Source of the DNA: Candidatus Acetothermia bacterium
GTDB lineage: Bacteria; Bipolaricaulota; Bipolaricaulia; RBG-16-55-9; JANLFV01
DNA length: 12,549 nt
NCBI GenBank assembly: GCA_028275195.1
Contig: JAPWVC010000029.1
Location: 1-12,549, forward strand
Reading direction: 5' to 3'
The position numbers and the translations under genes were made by a program. The notes under the pieces were generated by a model that saw nothing but the letters and a program-made list of their open reading frames with translations, was not told the DNA's origin and searched no databases. Positions 6,419 to 12,549 of the stretch are shown here, one piece after another; within the stretch, counting starts at the first letter, position 1, and each line of letters starts with the position of its first letter.

Positions 6419-7708
6419 ATGAGAAGGAGCAGTTGGCGGATCTTGCTAGTCCCGTTGCTCTTGGTCCTGCTGGCCGGGCTGATCGCCTCAGCTCAGGCCG
6501 GTTCCACTTGCGCGGACGGGAGGAAGACCGATGAGGAGCTGGTCCAGATCGCAACCCACGATCTGGTCCACGAGCTCCGCGAGGCCGCGGCCCGAGCGCT
6601 ATTGGAGCGGCTTGCTAGAGCATTTAAGGAGGGCGAACCCCCTAGCGTCGCTTACCTAGAGGGCCTAGTCGGAGGGCCTTCCCCTGAGCTGAGGCAGTGG
6701 GTCGCAGGGCTGCTGAGCCTCTCCATTATGGTAGAGATCTCCCGAGGCGAGCTTCCCATTGATCAGCTCATCTTGGGGATCTACACTGGGGAGACCGCCG
6801 AGCTCCGCCAAGCTCGGGCCTGGGGGGTGATGCTCGCCCTCTTCGCCCAAGAGACCCTTGGGATCTCGCCCGAGTCGTTTGCAAGAAAATTCGTAGAAGA
6901 TCCTCGGGAGATAATGGAGATAAGGCTGGCTCCGGAGCTGGCACTCGATCTCCTCCGCCGGCTGGAAGGCTTATTGCGGGGTGGGGAGGAAGAGCTCTGG
7001 GGCTATCACTTCGACGGCTCCGTTGAGGCCATACGCGGAGGGGCATATCTCCTGGCCGTCGCCCTCCTGCACATGAAGATCGGGCATGCCCCATACCGGC
7101 TTCATCCTTGCGAAGGGTGGTTCGAGCTGGCCGAGCGGGGCGAGACCGCGGAATTACGCTCGATCGCCAGCCACTTCTATTTCGAGATAGGCTACTGTGC
7201 GCCTCCAGACCCCGAGGCCCTGAGAGCCCTTGCTGCCGGCGGCGCGAGCCCTGAGGCGAGGTTCTTTGCGGCCATGATCTATGTTGAGCGCGAAGTGGGA
7301 GGGAGAAGGCTGGGACTGGCAGGGCTCATTGACCTCGCTCTCCACGGCGAGAGCGAGGAGCTCCGGGAGGCCGCGAGCCTGTTCTTGATCGGCTCCTTTC
7401 TCGAGGCCCTTCTTGACAAGAAAATAACCATTGCTGAGCTCTACGAACTAGCCCTCAGGGGCGAGACCCCCCAGCTCCGCTCGGCGGCTGGGGGCGCGCT
7501 AGGCAATTGGTGGCACTTCAGGCTAAGAGGGCCCTCTTGGGCGGGAAGACCGGAGGAGCTGAAGATCTCGGACATCCCGCGGCAGAGCCCGGCCGAGCCC
7601 CATTCGCTCGAGCAGGCCCTCATCATCTTCGCCGTCGAGAATACCGTGGCCCATCCGGAGCTGGCCGGGGCCGCGATCTTGCCACTCATCTACATCTGGG
7701 GCGAGTAG
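6419..7708 (+). CDS. Exported protein of HEAT-like helical repeats, function unknown
   Basis: A 429-residue protein that I do not recognise as a named family. It opens with a clear signal peptide: MRRSSWR, a hydrophobic core (about 8-22) and ASAQA (23-27) as a signal peptidase I site. The rest is helical and repetitive. Seven units follow a pattern of L-x-x-L-A-x-x-G-x-x-x-E-L-R-x-A-A, starting near residues 41, 80, 117, 235, 268, 303 and 341. Spacing is mostly 35-39 residues, with room for two worn units between 137 and 234. This resembles HEAT/Armadillo or Sel1-like solenoids that bind other proteins. No catalytic motif is seen; the few cysteines are C31, C230 and C260. An in-frame TGA at 6410-6412 makes ATG 6419 the first start; AGGAG directly abuts it. 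A periplasmic scaffold or envelope role is a guess. Confidence 0.8.
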   Translation: MRRSSWRILLVPLLLVLLAGLIASAQAGSTCADGRKTDEELVQIATHDLVHELREAAARALLERLARAFKEGEPPSVAYLEGLVGGPSPELRQWVAGLLSLSIMVEISRGELPIDQLILGIYTGETAELRQARAWGVMLALFAQETLGISPESFARKFVEDPREIMEIRLAPELALDLLRRLEGLLRGGEEELWGYHFDGSVEAIRGGAYLLAVALLHMKIGHAPYRLHPCEGWFELAERGETAELRSIASHFYFEIGYCAPPDPEALRALAAGGASPEARFFAAMIYVEREVGGRRLGLAGLIDLALHGESEELREAASLFLIGSFLEALLDKKITIAELYELALRGETPQLRSAAGGALGNWWHFRLRGPSWAGRPEELKISDIPRQSPAEPHSLEQALIIFAVENTVAHPELAGAAILPLIYIWGE

Positions 7709-7715
7709 GGCGGAG

Positions 7716-7745
7716 TTGCAATCCCGGCCCGCAATTGGCTAGAAT
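7716..7745 (+). promoter_or_regulatory. tsaB-etfBA promoter (leaderless type)
   Basis: -35 TTGCAA (7716-7721), 18-nt spacer, -10 TAGAAT (7740-7745), then 8 nt to ATG 7754. Both hexamers are identical to those of the ruvB promoter. There is no Shine-Dalgarno between the -10 box and the ATG, so the transcript should start at or within a few bases of the start codon. Confidence 0.75.
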
Positions 7746-7753
7746 CGCGGGCG

Positions 7754-8434
7754 ATGCTGACCCTGGGGATCGACACGGCCACGGAGGTCGGCTCAGTCGG
7801 GCTCGCTGCTGGCCCCTCGGCTATCGGGGAGCTGACCTTCCCCGCGAAGATGGGCCAGGCGGAGCGGCTCCTCCAAGCCGTTGACCGCCTCCTCGAGCTG
7901 AGCCGAGTGAAGGTCGAGGACCTGGAGCTGATCGCCGTCTCCTCCGGGCCGGGGTCGTTCACCGGCCTGCGGATTGGTATCGCCACGGCCAAGGGGCTGG
8001 CCCAGGGGCTGCGAGCGCCTTTAGTCGGGGTCCCGACGGCCACAAGCTATGCCCGACGGGTCGAGTTCTGGCCCGGGAGGATCTGTGTCCTGATCCATGA
8101 TCGGCGGAACCTGGTTTATCTCACTGAGTTCGCCTCCGGCGGACAGATGATGGAGGAGCGGGTGGCGGAGATCGAGCAGGTGCTGGCCAAGGGGCTCCAA
8201 GGGGAGCTTTTCGTGGGGAGTGGGGCCGAGCGCTATCGGGAAGAGCTCGCCGCTCGTGGAGGGGTCGTGGCCCCGCGGGCATTGAACCTCCCCTCGGCCC
8301 TGGAGGTGGCCCTGCTCGGGGCGGCCAAGTTCGCCATAGCTCAAGAGGATGAGCTCTTCTCCCTCGAGCCGCGCTACCTCCAGCCGCCGCTGGCGGAGCT
8401 CAAGCTGAGCAGGGAAGGAGTGATCGCGGAGTGA
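7754..8434 (+). CDS. tsaB: tRNA threonylcarbamoyladenosine biosynthesis protein TsaB
   Basis: A 226-residue ASKHA-fold protein that partners TsaD and TsaE in adding threonylcarbamoyl to A37 of tRNAs reading ANN codons (t6A). Evidence: the N-terminal LGIDTAT strand (4-10), the strongly conserved SSGPGSFTGLRIGIATAKG (63-81), a DRRNLVY segment (116-122) at the usual D-A-R-x-x-E-V-Y position, and the C-terminal LEPRYLQPPLAE (204-215). The length is normal and no TsaD-type metal site is expected. The gene stands apart from tsaD, tsaE and rimI, which often neighbour it. Its TGA overlaps the GTG of etfB by the 4-nt GTGA, so it is the first gene of a tsaB-etfB-etfA unit and is expected to be translated from a leaderless mRNA. 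Confidence 0.95.
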   Translation: MLTLGIDTATEVGSVGLAAGPSAIGELTFPAKMGQAERLLQAVDRLLELSRVKVEDLELIAVSSGPGSFTGLRIGIATAKGLAQGLRAPLVGVPTATSYARRVEFWPGRICVLIHDRRNLVYLTEFASGGQMMEERVAEIEQVLAKGLQGELFVGSGAERYREELAARGGVVAPRALNLPSALEVALLGAAKFAIAQEDELFSLEPRYLQPPLAELKLSREGVIAE

Positions 8435-9183
8435 AGATCGTCGTCTGCTTGAAGCGGGTGCTGGACACCCAGGAGCGGGTGGAGATCGCGCCGGACGGGA
8501 AGAGGCTCGTCTCCACTGGCCTGGACTATGTGATGAACACCCACGATGAGTGCGCGGTCGAGGAGGCGATCCGGATCAAGGAGGCGAAAGGCGGGACGGT
8601 GACGGTCCTCTCCCTCGGCCCTTCCGGGGCGACGGAGACGATCCGCGAGGCGATCGCCATGGGCGCGGACGAGGGGATCCTCCTCGAGCTCGAGGGGGAT
8701 GAGGAGGCTTGGGGACCAAAGAGCACTGCCTCGGCCCTGGCTCAGGCCCTCAAGGGGCTGGAGTTCGACCTCGTCTTCTTCGGGCTAGAGTCCGGTGATG
8801 GCTCGCACCACCAGGTCGGGCTGGCGGTGGCTGAGGCCCTCGGGCTCCCCGCGGTCGATGGGGTCAAGAAGATCGACTTCCAAGATGGCAAGATCCTCGT
8901 CCGGCGGGGGATCGAGCTGGGAGAGGAGGTCTACGAGCTCCAGCCACCGGCGGTCCTGACCTTGGTCGATGGGATGAACCGCCCGCGCCACCCCAGCCTC
9001 CGAGGGATCATGCTGGCCAAGCGGAAGGAGATCAAGACTGTGAAGGCCGCGCCGCGGGAGGAGCCTCTCCGGCTGATCCAACTCCGGAAGCCACCCGAGC
9101 GGGCCGGGGGAGAGATCCTCGGCGAGGGGAAGGGAGCGGTCCCGAAGCTCCTGGAGAAGCTCCGCGAGGCGGGGCTGGTCTAG
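8431..9183 (+). CDS. etfB: Electron transfer flavoprotein beta subunit
   Basis: A 250-residue EtfB. With EtfA it forms the soluble FAD/AMP (or bifurcating two-FAD) heterodimer that carries electrons between flavin dehydrogenases and the quinone pool or other acceptors. Visible: the KIVVCLKRVLDT N-terminus (2-13), MNTHDECAVEEAIRIKE (35-51) at the conserved N-x-x-D-x-x-A-x-E-x-A position, the nucleotide-binding stretch DLVFFGLESGDGSHHQVG (113-130), and NRPRHPSLRGIMLAKRK (183-199), the usual nePRYPsl-x-x-IM-x-AkkK signature. The GTG start overlaps the tsaB stop; AAGGAG at 8415-8420 lies 10 nt upstream. The DGSHHQVG stretch differs from the frequent DGDT-x-QVG. Partner dehydrogenase genes are not in the window, so bifurcating or classical type cannot be decided. 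Confidence 0.95.
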   Translation: MKIVVCLKRVLDTQERVEIAPDGKRLVSTGLDYVMNTHDECAVEEAIRIKEAKGGTVTVLSLGPSGATETIREAIAMGADEGILLELEGDEEAWGPKSTASALAQALKGLEFDLVFFGLESGDGSHHQVGLAVAEALGLPAVDGVKKIDFQDGKILVRRGIELGEEVYELQPPAVLTLVDGMNRPRHPSLRGIMLAKRKEIKTVKAAPREEPLRLIQLRKPPERAGGEILGEGKGAVPKLLEKLREAGLV

Positions 9184-9184
9184 T

Positions 9185-9192
9185 GAGGTGAT
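9185..9192 (+). promoter_or_regulatory. Ribosome binding site that decides the etfA start
   Basis: GAGGTGAT is a perfect 8-base complement to the 16S 3' end, 4 nt before ATG 9197. It includes the GTG at 9188, which is therefore part of the binding site and not the start codon. Confidence 0.75.
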
Positions 9193-9196
9193 TGCC

Positions 9197-10180
9197 ATGA
9201 TTCTAACATTCATTGAGGAGCGGAAGGGCGCGCTCGTCGATACCTCGCTTGAGGCACTGACGGCCGGGCGGAGGCTGGCCCGGGCCTCCGGGCTCCCGCT
9301 GGCGGCCCTGCTCATCGGGGCGGACCTCGAGCGCCACCTCCCCAAGTTGAGGGAGTTCGGGGCCGAGCGGGCGATCCTCGTCGAGTCGGACAAGCTGAGG
9401 GCCTACTCCCCGGCGGCCTACACTAAGGCCCTGGTCCAGGCCATCAAAGCCCGCTCGCCTAAGGTGGTCCTCGCGAGCGCGACGGCCTTGGGGAAGGAGC
9501 TCCTGGGAAGGGCCGCGGCCAGACTCGATCTGGGCCTAGCGACCGGCTGCACCGAGCTTTCCTTCCAGGACGGGCGGATGAAGATCACCCGGGCCGTCTG
9601 GGGCGGGATCCTCTTCGCTGAGGTCGAGCTCCTGAGCGAGCCGCGGCTCCTGACCCTCGCGCCCCATGCCTTCCCTGCCGAGCCCGAGCCGGCCCCGAAT
9701 AATCGGCTAGAAGTCGAGAGATTGGAGGTCCCGCTCGAGGAAGCCGACCTCAAGCTCGTCGTCCGCGAGCTGCTCGAGGCGGTCCGGAAGGGAGTGAGCC
9801 TCACCGAGGCCGAGGTCGTGGTCGCCGGCGGGCGGGGTGTAGGGAGCGAGGAGGGCTTCAAGAAGCTCGAGGAGCTGGCCGCCCTCTTCGGCGGGGCCGT
9901 CGGGGCCACGAGGATCGCGGTCAACAACGGCTGGCGCCCCGCGGAGGAGCAGATCGGCCAGACCGGGGTGAGGGTCGCGCCGAAGCTCTATTTCGCTTGT
10001 GGGATCTCTGGGGCGGTCCAGCATATGGTCGGCTGCAAGGACGCGAAGATCATCGTGGCGATCAACAAGGACCCGCAGGCCCCGATCTTCGCCCGGGCGG
10101 ACTACGGGATCGTCGGGGACCTCCATGAGGTCGTCCCCGCGCTGATCGAGGAGATCAAGCGGCTCAAAGGTCGAGGCTAG
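9197..10180 (+). CDS. etfA: Electron transfer flavoprotein alpha subunit
   Basis: A 327-residue EtfA starting MILTFIEERKGAL. The N-terminal domain (about 1-185) is the variable half. The C-terminal FAD-binding domain is near-canonical: AGGRGVGS (210-217), GAVGATRIAV (233-242; R239), QIGQTGVRVAPKLYFACGIS (252-271) running into GAVQH, AINKDPQAPIF (288-298) and ADYGIVGDL (301-309). These bind FAD at the subunit interface. One deviation is AVNNGW where A-V-D-x-G-W is usual. The gene begins 13 nt after etfB, so both are co-translated from the tsaB promoter. No ferredoxin-like domain is fused at either end. The upstream GTG at 9188 would add only three residues and is rejected because it sits in the Shine-Dalgarno. 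Confidence 0.96.
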   Translation: MILTFIEERKGALVDTSLEALTAGRRLARASGLPLAALLIGADLERHLPKLREFGAERAILVESDKLRAYSPAAYTKALVQAIKARSPKVVLASATALGKELLGRAAARLDLGLATGCTELSFQDGRMKITRAVWGGILFAEVELLSEPRLLTLAPHAFPAEPEPAPNNRLEVERLEVPLEEADLKLVVRELLEAVRKGVSLTEAEVVVAGGRGVGSEEGFKKLEELAALFGGAVGATRIAVNNGWRPAEEQIGQTGVRVAPKLYFACGISGAVQHMVGCKDAKIIVAINKDPQAPIFARADYGIVGDLHEVVPALIEEIKRLKGRG

Positions 10181-10218
10181 GGCTAGCTAAGGCAGATCAG
10201 GAAAACTAAGGAGAGAAG

Positions 10219-10407
10219 ATGTCCAGGGTCTGCGAAATCTGCGGGAAGGGGCCGGAGATCGGCCGCCAGGTGAGTTACTCCGGGAAGCACAACCCGAGGA
10301 AGCGCCTCCCCAACCTCCAGCGGATCTGGGCTATCTACCGCGGAGGGCGAAGGAGGATACGCGTCTGCACCCGGTGCATCAAGGCCGGGAAGGTCCAGAA
10401 GGCATAA
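10219..10407 (+). CDS. rpmB: Large ribosomal subunit protein bL28
   Basis: A 62-residue bL28, the short form of the family. The core is KRLPNLQRIWAIYRGGRRR (28-46), equivalent to the conserved K-R-x-x-PNLQ segment. Two cysteine pairs, CEIC (C5, C8) and CTRC (C50, C53), form a complete zinc ribbon, so this is the zinc-binding (C+) paralog. The protein sits in the 50S subunit near the E site. AAGGAG at 10208-10213 lies 5 nt before the ATG. It is 38 nt after etfA with no clear promoter of its own between, so it may be read from the etf transcript. No terminator with a T-run follows its TAA. Confidence 0.96.
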   Translation: MSRVCEICGKGPEIGRQVSYSGKHNPRKRLPNLQRIWAIYRGGRRRIRVCTRCIKAGKVQKA

Positions 10408-10454
10408 AAAGGCTACCCCACTCTATCGGGCAAGCGTGGGTCGGACATAGGGGC

Positions 10455-10484
10455 TTGACTTTCCCTCCAAGGTGGAGGATAAAT
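10455..10484 (+). promoter_or_regulatory. Putative dnaX promoter with an inverted repeat in the spacer
   Basis: -35 TTGACT (10455-10460) and -10 ATAAAT (10479-10484) are 18 nt apart. The spacer holds a perfect 6-bp inverted repeat, CCTCCA-AGG-TGGAGG (10464-10478), which could be an operator. It lies about 150 nt before the dnaX ATG. Confidence 0.5.
10464..10478. repeat. Inverted repeat CCTCCA-AGG-TGGAGG between -35 and -10
   Basis: Both 6-bp arms are perfect with a 3-nt centre and fill most of the promoter spacer. A bound repressor here would block RNA polymerase. As RNA the hairpin would not be transcribed from this promoter. Confidence 0.6.
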
Positions 10485-10485
10485 G

Positions 10486-10631
10486 GGAAGGTGAGGCCCA
10501 GCTCCCCTATTTTGCCCGGGCTAGATCTCGGCTTAGATGACCATCAACGGCCCAAGGCCGCTCAATGCAATGGGCCCACTTTCGGGCCGGCTTGAAGGAG
10601 CTCGAAGATCCAGATCCTGAGGAGAAGCTAG
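10486..10631 (+). other. Non-coding leader upstream of dnaX with competing stem-loops
   Basis: No convincing ORF lies here. CGGCC-CAA-GGCCG (10548-10560) and GGCCC-N6-GGGCC (10573-10588) can form two local hairpins. Alternatively GGCCCA (10549-10554) can pair with TGGGCC (10571-10576), excluding both. GAGGAG (10619-10624) is the dnaX ribosome binding site, 7 nt before the ATG. In Bacillus this position holds the SRP RNA gene, but the SRP GGAAG-GAAGCAGC-type core is absent on both strands. Confidence 0.4.
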
Positions 10632-12203
10632 ATGGGAAACCATCAATCTCTCTATCGGCGCTGGCGGCCCCAACGGTTCCGGGAGGTCCTCGGCCAGGAC
10701 TACACTGTCAAGACCCTCCAGAGCGCCGTCGCCTCCGGCCGGCTCCACCATGCCTACCTCTTCGCCGGCCCGCGGGGGACAGGGAAGACCTCGGTGGCCC
10801 GGATCTTCGCCAAGGCCGTCAACTGCGAGCGGCCTGAGGCGGGCGAGCCTTGCAATGAATGCCCCGCCTGCCAGCGGATCGGGCGGGGGATCTCCCTCGA
10901 TGTCCTGGAGATCGACGGGGCGAGCAACCGCGGGATCGACCAGATCAGGCAGCTCCGCGAGGAGGTCAATTTCGTCCCCGCCGAGGTGCGCTATAAAGTC
11001 TACATCATCGACGAGGTCCACATGCTGACGAATGAGGCCTTCAACGCTCTGTTGAAGACCCTGGAGGAGCCGCCGCGGCGGGTGATCTTCATCTTCGCCA
11101 CCACTGAGCCGCACAAGCTCCCGCCGACAGTCGCCTCGCGTTGCCAGGCCTTCGAGTTCAGGCCGATCCCGCCGGAGTTGATCGAGCGGAAGATCCAAGA
11201 GATCGCCCAGGCCGAGGGGATCGCGGCCAGCCCGCAAGCGATCCGGGCGATCGCCCGCCGGGCCAAGGGCTCCTTCCGGGACGCAGAGGTCCTGCTCGAG
11301 CAGCTCGCCTCCTACAAGGGCGAGGGCAGGATCGAGGAGGAGGACCTCCTGGAGGTGATGGGCCTCCCGGGAGAGGAGGCCATCAGGGCCTACCTGGAAG
11401 CTGTCCTTGGAGGGGATGCCCCCGCGGCTTTGGGGGTCATCGCCCGGCTGAGCGAGCGAGGGAAGGACCCTGAGCTCTTCCTCGAGGGGGCCGTCGAGCT
11501 CTGCCGGGACCTTTTGATCGCCCGGCTCGGTGGGGAGCAGGAGCCGCGGTCGGGACCGCCAGAGCTAGGGCCGGGCTTGGCCTCCTCCGAGGCGGAGCTG
11601 ATCCTCCTCTCGGATCGACTCCTCGAGCTGAAGCGGGAGCTCCGCTTCTTGCTCGATAAGCGGATCATGCTGGAGGTAGGGACGATCCGGCTCATCGAGG
11701 AGTTGAGGCGGAGACGAGAGGAGTCAGGGAGCGCGCCGGTCGCCCGCCGGCCGGGGGGCAAGTCCAATCCCCAAACCCAAGGGCAAGGGGGCCGGCGAGC
11801 CCAAGTCCGAGCCCAGACCGGGTCGGAAATGGCCCCTATCTCTACCCACACCTCCGGCACCGAGCCCGGGCCTGAGCCGCGCCTGCCGGAGCCGGAGGGG
11901 AAGTGGGAGGCGATGCTCGAGGCGATCAAGAAGGAACGAGTCGCGATCTACGCCTTCCTCGCCGAGGGGCGGCCGCTCCTGCAGGAGGGGAAGCTCCGGA
12001 TCGAGTATCCCCCAGACTACAAGTTCCATAAGGAGAGCCTGGAGAAGCCGGAGAACCACTCCTTCCTCCAGGGGATGGTCCGGAGGTTCTACGGCGAGCT
12101 GGAGGTCGAGCTCGCCTTCGCCCCTCGAGCTGCCCAGCCGAGGGAAGGGAGCGAGGGCGAGGCTCACCTTCTCCGCTCCTTCCATGGGGAGCTGCTCAGC
12201 TAG
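10632..12203 (+). CDS. dnaX: DNA polymerase III subunits gamma/tau (clamp loader)
   Basis: A 523-residue DnaX, the ATPase of the clamp loader that places the beta clamp on primed DNA and couples polymerases at the fork. Features: LYRRWRPQRFREVLGQ start (7-22), Walker A GPRGTGKT (46-53), a zinc module C65, C74, C77, C80, Walker B YIIDEVH (124-130), NALLKTLEEPP (138-148), sensor 1 FATTEP (155-160) and the SRC arginine-finger motif (169-171). Domain III covers about 245-360. A low-complexity Pro/Gly/Gln linker follows (about 365-422), then a tau-type C-terminal domain starting KWEAMLEAIKKERV. No in-frame slippery heptamer suited to gamma production was found, so full-length tau is the expected product. 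It is followed by ybaB in the common dnaX-ybaB-recR order. Confidence 0.97.
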   Translation: MGNHQSLYRRWRPQRFREVLGQDYTVKTLQSAVASGRLHHAYLFAGPRGTGKTSVARIFAKAVNCERPEAGEPCNECPACQRIGRGISLDVLEIDGASNRGIDQIRQLREEVNFVPAEVRYKVYIIDEVHMLTNEAFNALLKTLEEPPRRVIFIFATTEPHKLPPTVASRCQAFEFRPIPPELIERKIQEIAQAEGIAASPQAIRAIARRAKGSFRDAEVLLEQLASYKGEGRIEEEDLLEVMGLPGEEAIRAYLEAVLGGDAPAALGVIARLSERGKDPELFLEGAVELCRDLLIARLGGEQEPRSGPPELGPGLASSEAELILLSDRLLELKRELRFLLDKRIMLEVGTIRLIEELRRRREESGSAPVARRPGGKSNPQTQGQGGRRAQVRAQTGSEMAPISTHTSGTEPGPEPRLPEPEGKWEAMLEAIKKERVAIYAFLAEGRPLLQEGKLRIEYPPDYKFHKESLEKPENHSFLQGMVRRFYGELEVELAFAPRAAQPREGSEGEAHLLRSFHGELLS

Positions 12204-12210
12204 GCTGAAG

Positions 12211-12240
12211 TTGAAATGAGCCCTTCGGGGCCACTATCAT
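12211..12240 (+). promoter_or_regulatory. ybaB promoter with a UUCG stem-loop in its spacer
   Basis: -35 TTGAAA (12211-12216), 18-nt spacer, -10 TATCAT (12235-12240). The spacer contains GCCC-TTCG-GGGC (12220-12231), a very stable tetraloop hairpin if transcribed from dnaX. There is no T-run, so it is not a standard terminator. Confidence 0.55.
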
Positions 12241-12263
12241 TTCCAACGAGGAGGGCGGCTAAA

Positions 12264-12549
12264 TTGAAGGGACTGCCGGGGCTCCAAGAGATCATGCGTC
12301 AGGTGAAGCGGGCCCAGGAGCTATTGGAGAAGAAGCAGGCGGAGCTGGCGGAGATGAGGATCGAGGCCTCAAGCGGCGGGGGGATGGTCAAGGTCGTGGC
12401 CAATGGCCGGGAAGAGATCCTGGACATCAAGATCGCCCCGGAGGTCGTGGACCCCCAGGAGGTGGGGATGCTCGAGGATCTGATCTTAGCGGCCGTGAGG
12501 GAGGCCCAGGCCAAGGCGAAGGAGGTGGCCCAAAAGGAGATGAGCGGTC
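12264..12549 (+). CDS. ybaB: Nucleoid-associated protein YbaB/EbfC (3' partial)
   Basis: The frame runs off the right edge after 95 residues of a family usually about 100-110 long, so only the last few residues are missing. YbaB/EbfC dimers bind DNA like tweezers and sit beside recR in the dnaX operon of many bacteria. The start is TTG 12264: AGGAGG at 12249-12254 lies 9 nt upstream, and the resulting MKGLPGLQEIMRQ matches the MKG...MM-x-Q-A start of the family. Further evidence: a coiled-coil-like helix (15-32), SSGGGMVKVVANG (36-48) forming the beta hairpin, and IAPEVVDPQEVGMLEDLILA (57-76). The ATG at 12294 would cut off the conserved first ten residues. Confidence 0.93.
   Translation, partial: MKGLPGLQEIMRQVKRAQELLEKKQAELAEMRIEASSGGGMVKVVANGREEILDIKIAPEVVDPQEVGMLEDLILAAVREAQAKAKEVAQKEMSG

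Noticed and set aside
9188..9196. GTG at 9188 as the etfA start
   Set aside because: It lies inside the GAGGTGAT Shine-Dalgarno; ATG 9197 is correctly spaced.
10411..10440. CCCAC...GTGGG stem as an rpmB terminator
   Set aside because: The stem is only 5 bp with a 14-nt loop and no following T-run.
10514..10587. tRNA-sized segment with matching ends (GCCCG...CGGGC)
   Set aside because: No T-loop TTCRA sequence, no T at position 8, and no anticodon arm with a 7-nt loop.
10408..10631. SRP RNA gene upstream of dnaX
   Set aside because: The conserved GGAAG/GAAGCAGC core of bacterial SRP RNA is absent on both strands.
11766..11784. CCCAAAC slippery-like heptamer in dnaX for gamma-subunit frameshifting
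   Set aside because: It is not phased as X-XXY-YYZ in the dnaX frame, and no downstream stem or early -1 stop was evident.

Overview
This is a gene-dense, high-GC bacterial chromosome segment. It carries core housekeeping genes, mostly on the + strand, with one convergent/divergent minus-strand gene (ruvB). LPS-export proteins (LptF/LptG-type permease and LptD) point to a diderm with an LPS-like outer membrane. The proteins look ancient and thermophile-like (rich in Glu, Arg, Leu and Ala). The short four-cysteine L28 is not the long Thermus form as I remember it. A deep-branching, perhaps uncultured, diderm lineage is plausible, but the phylum cannot be fixed from the sequence alone. No phage, insertion sequence, CRISPR array, rRNA or tRNA was seen.

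Layout. (1) nt 1-3090: one uninterrupted frame, open at the left edge. It encodes the C-terminal half of an LptF/LptG permease, then a signal-peptide-like segment, then a complete LptD-type outer-membrane LPS assembly protein. This fusion is the most unusual item in the window. (2) nt 3108-3362: a small excisionase-type helix-turn-helix protein, convergent with ruvB (3359-4378, minus); the two stop codons share one CTAG. (3) nt 4379-4449: a compact divergent promoter in which a palindromic TTGCAA appears to act as the -35 box for both ruvB and the DHH phosphoesterase gene. Each -10 box lies 9 nt from its ATG, so both mRNAs should be leaderless or nearly so. (4) nt 4450-6397: an nrnA-like gene overlapping ribF. 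(5) nt 6419-7708: an unrecognised exported protein built of HEAT-like helical repeats. (6) nt 7754-10180: tsaB, etfB and etfA, driven by a second TTGCAA/TAGAAT leaderless-type promoter. (7) nt 10219-10407: rpmB. (8) nt 10408-10631: a 224-nt non-coding leader with a promoter whose spacer holds a perfect inverted repeat. (9) nt 10632-12203: dnaX, followed by ybaB (12264 to the window end), the usual dnaX-ybaB-(recR) order.

How the genes fit together. RuvB, DnaX and YbaB serve DNA replication and recombination. The NrnA-like protein recycles short RNAs or pAp. RibF makes FMN and FAD, and FAD is the cofactor of the EtfAB electron carrier encoded downstream. TsaB and L28 serve translation. The Lpt fusion builds the outer membrane. 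Two modes of translation initiation seem to coexist: leaderless (ruvB, nrnA, tsaB) and Shine-Dalgarno (etfA, rpmB, dnaX, ybaB, the HTH gene).
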